Shown here in pieces: positions 53,410 through 60,953 of a stretch of 64,000 nucleotides of DNA. A program made the translations under genes and the position numbers. Each line of letters opens with the position of its first letter. Within the stretch, counting starts at the first letter, position 1. The notes beneath the pieces were generated by a model. That model was given only the letters and a program-made list of their open reading frames with translations, did no database searches and had not been told where the DNA came from. Origin of the DNA: an uncultured Gemmataceae bacterium (GTDB lineage Bacteria > Planctomycetota > Planctomycetia > Gemmatales > Gemmataceae); NCBI GenBank assembly GCA_937923405.1, contig CALDUY010000027.1, positions 62,001 through 126,000 of the forward strand, written 5' to 3'.

Positions 53410-53814
53410 ATGGCCAAAGGACTTTCAACCGAGGAATTCGGCTGCGAGCGATGCTGGCCCGACTCTGCCGATGCCGCGTGGAAATCAAGGGGCACACTTG
53501 CTCGCGAGAGCGAGATAGTTGATGACCCCCACTTCCACGTGATGATTCTCAGGTGTTCGCAGTGCTGTCAGAGCTTTCTTTCCGTTTTTACGGAGACAAT
53601 CGACTGGTATGACGGCGAGGATTCGCAGTACTGGACGTTGTTGCCCCTCACGATTGTTGAGGCCACAGCTCTTACTCAAGATGCCGGCCCTCCCACGGAG
53701 TCCATGCTGACAGCTCTTGGGCCCAAGAGAAAAAGCTTGAGGCATGACTATCCTAAAGGGAAGGAACCCGTTTCTTATTGGGGAATCGGCCTGATGATCG
53801 GCCCACACGACTGA
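53410..53814 (+). CDS. Integron cassette gene 2: hypothetical protein with CxxC pairs
   Basis: The product has 134 residues. Cys pairs suggest zinc binding: CERCWPDSADAAWKS near the N-terminus and LRCSQCCQSFLSVFTET 30 residues later. Then a Trp-rich, acidic segment (TIDWYDGEDSQYWTLLPLTI) and a C-terminal SYWGIGLMIGPHD. No family recognised. The ATG at 53410 is chosen (GAGG 9 bases upstream) instead of the GTG at 53386, whose RBS would overlap the start. Codon use is less GC-biased than in the neighbours, with more AAG/TTT-rich stretches, consistent with a foreign origin. It ends 6 bases before attC-like site 2, as cassette genes do. Confidence 0.7.
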   Translation: MAKGLSTEEFGCERCWPDSADAAWKSRGTLARESEIVDDPHFHVMILRCSQCCQSFLSVFTETIDWYDGEDSQYWTLLPLTIVEATALTQDAGPPTESMLTALGPKRKSLRHDYPKGKEPVSYWGIGLMIGPHD

Positions 53815-53819
53815 GCCTG

Positions 53820-53916
53820 GTCGAACAAAGCGTTGCACCTGACCCGGCCGCCGTTCTGGTTTCGCGCGACACCATGCCGTTGTAGGCGGCCCGGCAGGCG
53901 AGCTTAATTGTTCGGC
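53820..53916 (+). other. attC-like site 2 (97 bp)
   Basis: The boxes GTCGAAC (53820-53826) and GTTCGGC (53910-53916) bound 97 bp, exactly the length of site 1. It shares GC.TTGCACCTGACC.GGC with site 1 and ends GAGCTTAATTGTTCGGC, where the CTTAA is typical of the L' side of attC. The inner arms GGCCGCC and GGCGGCC pair. With site 1 it delimits a cassette of 542 bp. Confidence 0.72.
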
Positions 53917-53926
53917 GGCGGAGGGC

Positions 53927-54307
53927 GTGGGGTTGCTCTGGCGTTCGGTGCTTCCACTGCTACGGCTCAGCTTTGCCGGCTACACCGACCGGGCAGTAAA
54001 CGCGGTTTCTGCCGCTTGGCAGGCAGCCGACGCGGCGGGGTACCCAGCCGTCGGTCTCGACCACCTTCGGGCGGGGTTGGCCGATCCGTGTGGTTGGTGG
54101 CCCCGATCGGCTAAAAGTCGAGGAAGGTGCCGTCGTCTCAGTCCGGAAGTGCTGGGAGTGCTGGCGGCGGCTCAGGCTGAAGCGTGGCGAGCGGGTCGCC
54201 TTTACGTCAGACATGAGGATTTGTCAGTCGCGTTGGCCGCAAGGACAGAAGTGGTTGCTGAACCCCTTAGGGAAGGAACTCCAGATCAAGATAAAACAGA
54301 TCCTTAA
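53927..54307 (+). CDS. Integron cassette gene 3: Clp N-terminal-domain-like protein
   Basis: The product has 126 residues and resembles the Clp amino-terminal (double-repeat) domain that recognises substrates in ClpA/ClpC. The first repeat is GYTDRAVNAVSAAWQAADAA then GYPAVGLDHLRAGLADP. The second repeat is LSPEVLGVLAAAQAEAWRAG then RLYVRHEDLSVALAA. No AAA+ domain follows, so it would be a stand-alone adaptor-like or decoy domain. The start is a GTG or a nearby codon; the upstream bases belong to attC-like site 2, so the N-terminus is uncertain. The region between the repeats (WWPRSAKSRGRCRR) looks degraded. I see no third attC after it. Confidence 0.6.
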   Translation: MGLLWRSVLPLLRLSFAGYTDRAVNAVSAAWQAADAAGYPAVGLDHLRAGLADPCGWWPRSAKSRGRCRRLSPEVLGVLAAAQAEAWRAGRLYVRHEDLSVALAARTEVVAEPLREGTPDQDKTDP

Positions 54308-54345
54308 ACACGCTTTTTGAGCAGGCCTGTCTGGCATGGCCCGGA
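54261..54345 (+). repeat. Imperfect direct repeat, copy 1
   Basis: AACTCCAGATCAAGATAAAA then CAGATCCTT here and AACTCCAAATCAAGCTAAGA then AAGATCCTT at copy 2 (55627-55720) are clearly related, and the sequence after each (CTGGCATGGCCCGGAG here, CTGCATGGTCCGAGG there) stays similar. The two copies flank the RTX/CAP gene and lie about 1.36 kb apart. Confidence 0.6.
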
Positions 54346-54657
54346 GAGCAGACCGGTTTTCGTGGGCCGAAGCCGTCGTAAAAACAGCTAGCACGCTTGC
54401 ATTGGCTCCGATCGAGAGCAAGAGTAGTGTCAGCAGTAGCCAGGGAGGCCAGCTTCTTTCTAGCGTGGGAAAATTGTAGATGCGCGGAGTCTCTTTTAGG
54501 TTGATGCACTCCCGGCTTGCAGGGATTCACTCGGCGGCGGGCGAACGTTGGGACGAAAAATTTTGCAAAAATTTGTCCGGTTTACGGGACAGCGTTCGCT
54601 TGTATGTGTGTAAAGCCCAATGGGATGACCAACCTAATCCAGAAGCAGGAGTGCCCA
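54346..54657 (+). other. Intergenic region before the RTX/CAP gene
   Basis: No gene is supported. Small open frames lack family-like sequence. The promoter of the RTX/CAP gene is expected here. AAAAATTTTGCAAAAATTTG at 54557-54576 is AT-rich and could contain it. Confidence 0.4.
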
Positions 54658-55614
54658 ATGTTCCTCAGTAGCATCATGAACTGGTTCGCTAGTCGCGGCC
54701 AGCAGGCTAGCCGGGGCCGCCGCGCGACCAATCTCCGCGTCGAGGGGTTGGAAGATCGCTATGCCCTGTCTGGAGGTGGCGTTCCCACGGTTGTCACTGC
54801 AAGCCTGAATAATGGGATCTTGACGGTGCATGGTACGGTCAAGAATGACGTCATCAACATCAACCAGAGCGGCAATACGATCACCGCAGCGGGCAGGACG
54901 TTCTCGGCTTCATCGGTGAACAGGATTGTCGTACTCGGCGAGGCTGGTAATGACACCATCACCATCAGCGAGTCGATCACCAAATGGACACGCCTATTCG
55001 GCGGCCAAGGCTCAGACACCATCTATGGGGGCAGCGGCATCGATGAGATCTACGGCGGCAGCGGCAACGACAAGTTGTACGGTCGCGGCGGGAACGACGA
55101 AATTTACGGAGGCCTCGGCAGCGACGTGGTGAATGGTGGTGCCGGCAACAACCGGGTTTTCTCTGGTTCACCGTCGCGGGCGATGGCGGAGTCGGACATG
55201 ACCTCAATCGAGCGGGAAATCATCCGGCTGACCAACATCGAGCGTACTAGCCGCGGATTGCAGCCGCTGCAATTCAACGGCCTGCTGTATAATGCCGCCG
55301 ACTGGCACGCCTACAACATGGCGTCTCGCAGCGATGCAATTGGCAACGCTGCTGCCCACCAGCACACGCTGTACGGCACTCGGTTGCCGACGATGACCAG
55401 CAGGATGGACTACGTCGGCTACGAGTACTCTTCAGTCAGAGAGAATATCGCTTACGGCTACACCAGCGCCAGGGCGGTAGTGCAGGCCTGGATGAATTCT
55501 CCGGGACACCGGGCAAACATTCTGTCCGCTGATGTCACCGAGATCGGCGTCAGCGCGTGGAAGAACGCCAACGGTACCTATTTCTTCTGCCAGAACTTCG
55601 GCAAGCGGCTATAA
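54658..55614 (+). CDS. Surface protein: LEPR-like N-terminus, RTX-type calcium repeats, CAP/SCP domain
   Basis: The product has 318 residues. The start at 54658 has an AGGAG site 6 bases upstream and leads into ATNLRVEGLEDRYALSGGGV (about residues 20-40), the LEPR-XLL-like segment. Residues about 125-175 are glycine/aspartate nonapeptide repeats of the hemolysin-type calcium-binding kind (GSDTIYGGSGIDEIYGGSGN, then DKLYGRGGNDEIYGG). The C-terminal 140 residues are a CAP/SCP domain (EREIIRLTNIERTSRGLQPL; QAWMNSPGHRANILSADVTE; FFCQNFGKRL at the end). Secreted Ca2+-stabilised CAP proteins occur in many bacteria; substrates and activity are unknown. Flanked by imperfect direct repeats. Confidence 0.85.
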   Translation: MFLSSIMNWFASRGQQASRGRRATNLRVEGLEDRYALSGGGVPTVVTASLNNGILTVHGTVKNDVININQSGNTITAAGRTFSASSVNRIVVLGEAGNDTITISESITKWTRLFGGQGSDTIYGGSGIDEIYGGSGNDKLYGRGGNDEIYGGLGSDVVNGGAGNNRVFSGSPSRAMAESDMTSIEREIIRLTNIERTSRGLQPLQFNGLLYNAADWHAYNMASRSDAIGNAAAHQHTLYGTRLPTMTSRMDYVGYEYSSVRENIAYGYTSARAVVQAWMNSPGHRANILSADVTEIGVSAWKNANGTYFFCQNFGKRL

Positions 55615-55626
55615 AGTAGTCGCACC

Positions 55627-55720
55627 GACCCCTTCCAGAAACTCCAAATCAAGCTAAGAAAGATCCTTGATGGATCGTTCTTGGCTGGTTCGTCTGCATG
55701 GTCCGAGGAAGGATGCCTTC
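55627..55720 (+). repeat. Imperfect direct repeat, copy 2
   Basis: This is the partner of 54261-54345; see that entry for the shared sequence. It follows 12 bases after the RTX/CAP stop codon. It has no recognisable coding capacity. Confidence 0.6.
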
Positions 55721-55772
55721 CCACGGACGAATCCGCGCCGGTTGTGGTATCGGCGCGGACCTGGCGTTCGAC

Positions 55773-58700
55773 TCAATGTTTGTGACCGTGGCCGTGGTCG
55801 TGGTCGTGGCCGCCCTGGAACACCTTGTGACGTGGATCGGCTCTCGAAACGACGTAGGCCAGCAGATCCAAAATCTCCTCGCGCGTCAGTTTGTCCAGCA
55901 GCCCCTTAGGCATCAGGCTGTTGGGCGACTTCTCCCGGGCGTCGATGTCGCTCTTGGCGATGACCAACGGCTTGGAGCCAACAGCCAGCGGATTCTCGAT
56001 CAACTTGATCTCGGTCGGCGTCTCCTCCAGAATCATCCCGGTGATCGACTTGCCGGAACTCAGTTGCAGCGTCCAGGTGCGGTACTTGTCGTCGATTTTC
56101 AGCGACGGTTCGAGGATGTGTTGCAGGATCTCCTTATTACCCCATTTTGGATCCATTTTAGTTAGATCGGGACCGTACTCCTGACCAGCACCGCCGAACT
56201 TGTGGCACGAGATGCAGGTGCCGACTGTGAACATTGATTTGCCGTTGGCGAACGATCGACCCGAGAGAGTCTGGACGAAGGATTCGAGCTCCTCCAGCTT
56301 CCATTCTTTGCGCGGGCGATTGAACTTCAACAGTTCGTCGGCGATCACCAGGGGATTCTTCTGGAGATACTCCTCTGGATTGGCCTGGAACGCCTCCAGG
56401 TCGGCGACGACGTACAGCGCGCCGTGCATCCGTCGCCAGTGGCCGGGGTAGGTGCAGACATACGGATAGACGCCGGGCTTCGTCGGAGCTGTCCACGCCA
56501 GCCGTTGCGACTGCCGTGGTTGGATCAGCTTGCTGGCCAGCAGTACCTTGCTGGACTGAGGAACGTAGCCGCGTTCAATCGCTCCGGGCTGGGTGGCGGT
56601 GCGTTCGGCCAGTTCGCCGATCTCCTCCAGTGAGCCAGGCGTGATAAACACCAGGTTATGCGGCATCGTGTCGGTGTTCTCGAAGAGAATCTCGAACGGT
56701 TTACCCGCCTGCACGACGAGTCGTTCCTGGTCGTAGATCATCTGCTCGACGACGGTGCCCAGGCGGATCACCCGGACGCCGAGATCGCCCAGTTCTTTGC
56801 GAATCCGTCGGGCTTCCTCAAGCGGCAGTTGCCCCGCCAGGCTGTCGGCTAATTGCAAGGCCTCGACGACGGCATCTTGAGTCCGCTCGCGTTGAGGAAC
56901 GCTGCGAACATACTGCACGATTTTGTCGACGACGGGCTTGATCTGATCGACGGGCCAATCGCGGCTGGTGAAGCGTTGCAGCGCACGCACGGCGAAGGGG
57001 CGGTCGGTATCGTCGCCAACAAAGCGGACCAACGCCTGGATGGCCTCGGTCTCTTGACCGCGCAGCGTCGGCAAGGCTTGCATGGCCGCACGCCGCAGCT
57101 GCCGAGCCGGCGACAGTTTCGACAGGGTGAATTCGACCTTGACCTCCGGTGCGGGGTTCTTCACTCGTTCAAACACGGTTCGCCGACTGCCGTCCAACAC
57201 CTTGAGCGTGAAGTTCCGCAACCGACTGCCTAACTCGCCATCGGTACGGTTCCAAACAACGATCGAGTGAATGGGCACCTCGGCCCCCAGATCGACTTCC
57301 CACCAGGGGTTGTTGACCCCTTCGCGGGTGTGCGTTTGTCCGCCCTCGCCATACTCGCCGCTGGTGTTGCCATCGATGCCGCGACTGGCCTCGCCGCCGT
57401 GTGCGGTGCTGTGCTGCGACGCCTTGCCCTTGCGAGCAACGTTGACCCCGTCGGAAAAGACCTGCACCTCGGCTAGTGTCAGGGTGCGCTGTCGGCCCGG
57501 TAGCTCCACACGAACGTAGCGACCTTTGATCGGCTGAGCCTCCAGTTGCGACTTGCCCAGCTGAGTCGGCAACCCGTCGAGCAAGGCCACGATCTTGGGA
57601 TAGAGCGAGGCCCGCAACCCTGGATCGCGAATCAGCGGCACAGCCTGCACAAAATCATCCATCGCCGCGGTCGAGGTCAGGGCCAGTGTCCAGGCGCGAT
57701 CGGCGTTGCCGTCGGCGGCAATCAGGGCGACATAGCCCAACTCGCGCGTCAGCTGGTGCCGTGCCGACTTCGCCAACGTCTCCAGGTCGGCTCGCACGTG
57801 GAGCAGCTCGGCTTGCGGTTTGCTCGTCAACAGCCGCACCAGATCGAACGTCACGCTCTCGTCGTCCTCGGCGCGGGCTGGCTGCCGATCTTGGTCTCGG
57901 AGGGTTTGCAATAACACACTCAGCTCATCCTTTTTTTCCAGCCGAGCCAATCCGGCGAGGGCCTCACGGCGGAACTCGTCGCGAATCCCTTTGCGGAACA
58001 ACAGTTCCAGGTACACGCCCTGCGTGCGTTCCATCTTCAGCAGATCGTCTGTCGAGACTGCTCGCAGGAAGTACCGCGCTCCTATCGGAGTGGTAAATTT
58101 CAGCTTTTTACCCTCTGCAATAGCCTTTTTAACGAACGGATCCAGTGCCCGCATGGTCTCGCCTCGTACGAAGTCGAGATACTTATCGCTGGGCTTCTCC
58201 GAGGCGACCAGTACCACTTCGATGGCTTCTGGTTCGGTGAAGAAACTGGCGGCTCGCACAGCTTCGAGACGGACGCGTGGATGCGCATCCACCGCCAGAT
58301 TGAGCAGCAGCTCCAGGGCGTTGGGCACCCGATCACGCCAGTAGCCCAGCACCCGAGTTGCCGCTGCCCGTGCCCGGTGATCCTTGCACGCTAGCACCTT
58401 GGTCAGCAACTCGGCATCGACCACGTTGACTGCCTGATGCAGCCACAACGCTTCCAGCAACAGAGGCTCGTAGGACGCCTCCGTTGGCTTCAGGGCCGCC
58501 GTCCACTGCTTCAGCACGGGTAACACCTCGCTGGTCGGTCGCGACGACAGCTCGATCCGGGCACGATAGCGAACCCGGTCTTCCGGTTCACGCATCAAAT
58601 CAAGGAGTTTGTCAATCGGTTGACTCGCAATAGTTGCAGGCTTGAGCAGCGGTCGATCTGGACAGCTGACGCGATAGATGCGGCCATGTTCGCGATCGCG

Positions 58701-60776
58701 GCTGGGATCACGGAGATTGTGTTGCATGTGGCCGATGATCGGATTGTGCCAGTCGAGGAAGTACAACGCGCCGTCGGGACCGATTTTCAGGTCGGAAGGA
58801 CGGAAATTCGGATCGGTGGAGGAGAGAATCGGTTCCTGCTCACGACCGACGAAACTGGCCCCGTCTTCCTCGATCTTGTAGCGGAGGATGCCGAGGAAAC
58901 CGATCACGTTGGCGACGAGCAAATCGTTTTGCATCTCCTGGGGGAAGTGACGGCTGGAGAGAACCTCCATGCCCGGGCAGGGGCGGGTCTTGGGTTGCCA
59001 GACCTGCGGCGGGCGATTGTGTTTCAGCGGGTAGGGCAGATGGCCGGAGAACAAGGCGGCATCGTAGGGGTTGGAGCCGGTCCCATCGATCACCACGTCG
59101 CGGCCCCAGCGATCGAAGACGTGGCCATGCGGATTGGCGAAGCCGAAGCTGACGTAGACGCTGAACTTTTGCGTCCGTGGTTCGTAGCGGAACACACCGG
59201 CGTTGGCACAGCGGACCGGCGGCCCCCACGGCGTCTCCACCTGCGTATGGTGGAAGGTGCCTTCTTGGAAGTACAGCGCTCCGCCGGGATCCAGCGTGAA
59301 ACTGTTCGAGGCATGGTGGGTGTCGGCTGAGTCCAGCCCATGGAGAACACGCTGGCGGACATCGGCCTTGCCGTCGCCGTTACTGTCCTTGAGGAACCAC
59401 AGATCAGGACACTGCGCCAGCAGCACACCGCCGTTGTAGAACTCGAACCCAGTCGGACAGTGCAGACCGTCGGCGAAGACAGTGCATTGGTCGGCCTTGC
59501 CGTCGCCGTTGGTGTCTTCAAAGATCAAGAGCTTGTCGTTCATCGGCTCCTTGGGCTTCCAATGCGGATAGGTCGGCCAGACGGCGACCCAGAGTCGGCC
59601 CTGGGGATCCCAGGACATCTGCACGGGATTAACCAACTCGGGCCACTCCTTTTCCGAGGCAAAGAGGTTGACCTTCATCCCCTTGGCCACGGTCATTTTT
59701 TCAATGGCCTTTTCCGGATCTAAAAAGACGTGTTTGCCGCCGGGCAGCGGACCGGGCTTGTTTGTCTCCACGGGGAGGAACGGCGGCGTGTTGGAGTCAT
59801 CCAGGCTGGGGTTCTCTCCCTTGGCCACGCCCCAGATAAACTGGTCGCGGTTGGCAGTCATCACGTCGAGAATTTCCATCTCCCGCTGAGCCACTTCACG
59901 GTTGGTCTGGCCGCGCACGAAACGCAGGTCGGCACGTCCGCCGTAGATTGAGTAGCCGTCGGTCGTGCGGTAGCGCTGGAACCAGGTGAAGTTCTTTTGC
60001 ACCACGGCCTGGCGCACTTGTTCCAGGAGTTTCTCGTCGCGTGGCGTGGCGAGCTGGCCGAACAAGGCGGTGTCGATGAAACCGGCCACCTCCCGGTTGC
60101 CACGCTCGTTCAGGTGAATGCCATTGATCGTGAATGGTCCCTTCTGCCGCGCGTAGAGCGCCTTAGTCGGAGTATAAAGATCGACAAATGGGACTTTGTG
60201 CTTGGCGGCGACTTCGCTCATTGCCTGCGTGTAAAGAGTCAGTCGGCGGTTGTTTTCCGACGGATCAGGCAGGTTGGGATCCTCTAGCTTCTCATGAGCG
60301 ATGGGGGAGAACAATACCAGTCGCGGCGCGGATTTGCCGTTGTAGCGACGTGACAGGGTGCGGCTGATGAAGTTGTCCAGGTCGGCCTTGAACTTCGGCA
60401 GTCCTTGCGTGTCGCCGAACGACTCGTTGTAGCCGAAAAAGGCGAAGATCACGTCGGTTTTATGCTTGCTCAGCCAGTCGTCGGGCGAACCGAAATCTGC
60501 CGAGCGCAACCGGATCGTCAATTCGTCGCCGGAAAAACCTAGATTGCGGATCGACAAATCATGGCGAGGAAAGCGCGTGACCAGATACGCTTCCAGCCAG
60601 CCATCGTGCTGCATGCGCTCGGCGAGGGTGTTACCCAGAATGCTGATGCGATCGCCCGGTTGCAGGGTGAACGTCGCGGGCTGAGCAGTGGTTTGTCCCC
60701 GACCGACGAACAGGACAACCAGTGGCAAAACACAGGCAACAACCACAACGGCAAAGCGGAGAAGGAGCATTCTCAT
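55773..60776 (-). CDS. PVC-type haem-binding dehydrogenase, multidomain (SGNH, HEAT, F5/8, cupredoxin, cytochrome c)
   Basis: The product has 1667 residues. A signal peptide is followed by an SGNH/GDSL hydrolase-like domain (GDRISILGNTLAERMQHDGW; DVIFAFFGYNESFGD; GIHLNERGNREVAGF, where a catalytic-triad-like pattern is kept). Next come a membrane-bound-dehydrogenase-like beta-propeller (about 345-670; PQGRLWVAVWPTYPHWKPKE; GDGKADQ repeats) and HEAT repeats (about 690-960). Then an F5/8 type C-like beta domain (SRGIDGNTSGEYGEGGQTHT), a cupredoxin-like domain (NTDTMPHNLVFITPGSLEEI, then WTAPTKPGVYPYVCTYPGHW, with copper-site His, Cys, His) and a C-terminal cytochrome c (GTCISCHKFGGAGQEYGPDL, CxxCH). 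It ends in a His-rich tail. Probably a periplasmic electron-transfer enzyme; substrate unknown. Confidence 0.92.
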   Translation of the reverse strand: MRMLLLRFAVVVVACVLPLVVLFVGRGQTTAQPATFTLQPGDRISILGNTLAERMQHDGWLEAYLVTRFPRHDLSIRNLGFSGDELTIRLRSADFGSPDDWLSKHKTDVIFAFFGYNESFGDTQGLPKFKADLDNFISRTLSRRYNGKSAPRLVLFSPIAHEKLEDPNLPDPSENNRRLTLYTQAMSEVAAKHKVPFVDLYTPTKALYARQKGPFTINGIHLNERGNREVAGFIDTALFGQLATPRDEKLLEQVRQAVVQKNFTWFQRYRTTDGYSIYGGRADLRFVRGQTNREVAQREMEILDVMTANRDQFIWGVAKGENPSLDDSNTPPFLPVETNKPGPLPGGKHVFLDPEKAIEKMTVAKGMKVNLFASEKEWPELVNPVQMSWDPQGRLWVAVWPTYPHWKPKEPMNDKLLIFEDTNGDGKADQCTVFADGLHCPTGFEFYNGGVLLAQCPDLWFLKDSNGDGKADVRQRVLHGLDSADTHHASNSFTLDPGGALYFQEGTFHHTQVETPWGPPVRCANAGVFRYEPRTQKFSVYVSFGFANPHGHVFDRWGRDVVIDGTGSNPYDAALFSGHLPYPLKHNRPPQVWQPKTRPCPGMEVLSSRHFPQEMQNDLLVANVIGFLGILRYKIEEDGASFVGREQEPILSSTDPNFRPSDLKIGPDGALYFLDWHNPIIGHMQHNLRDPSRDREHGRIYRVSCPDRPLLKPATIASQPIDKLLDLMREPEDRVRYRARIELSSRPTSEVLPVLKQWTAALKPTEASYEPLLLEALWLHQAVNVVDAELLTKVLACKDHRARAAATRVLGYWRDRVPNALELLLNLAVDAHPRVRLEAVRAASFFTEPEAIEVVLVASEKPSDKYLDFVRGETMRALDPFVKKAIAEGKKLKFTTPIGARYFLRAVSTDDLLKMERTQGVYLELLFRKGIRDEFRREALAGLARLEKKDELSVLLQTLRDQDRQPARAEDDESVTFDLVRLLTSKPQAELLHVRADLETLAKSARHQLTRELGYVALIAADGNADRAWTLALTSTAAMDDFVQAVPLIRDPGLRASLYPKIVALLDGLPTQLGKSQLEAQPIKGRYVRVELPGRQRTLTLAEVQVFSDGVNVARKGKASQHSTAHGGEASRGIDGNTSGEYGEGGQTHTREGVNNPWWEVDLGAEVPIHSIVVWNRTDGELGSRLRNFTLKVLDGSRRTVFERVKNPAPEVKVEFTLSKLSPARQLRRAAMQALPTLRGQETEAIQALVRFVGDDTDRPFAVRALQRFTSRDWPVDQIKPVVDKIVQYVRSVPQRERTQDAVVEALQLADSLAGQLPLEEARRIRKELGDLGVRVIRLGTVVEQMIYDQERLVVQAGKPFEILFENTDTMPHNLVFITPGSLEEIGELAERTATQPGAIERGYVPQSSKVLLASKLIQPRQSQRLAWTAPTKPGVYPYVCTYPGHWRRMHGALYVVADLEAFQANPEEYLQKNPLVIADELLKFNRPRKEWKLEELESFVQTLSGRSFANGKSMFTVGTCISCHKFGGAGQEYGPDLTKMDPKWGNKEILQHILEPSLKIDDKYRTWTLQLSSGKSITGMILEETPTEIKLIENPLAVGSKPLVIAKSDIDAREKSPNSLMPKGLLDKLTREEILDLLAYVVSRADPRHKVFQGGHDHDHGHGHKH

Positions 60777-60953
60777 AAGCGGATCACCGAGAAGGTCACG
60801 GATGGTAGGCAGGTCGTGGGCGTGTTCTCCGTAGTATACCGTGAGCGATCGAGCTTGTCTCGCAACGAAGCAAAGACGCGCTAGCGAGACGCCACCGCGT
60901 TCCCTGAGTAGGAACCGATTGGCGCAATCAGATGAGAACCCTGGATGAAATCG

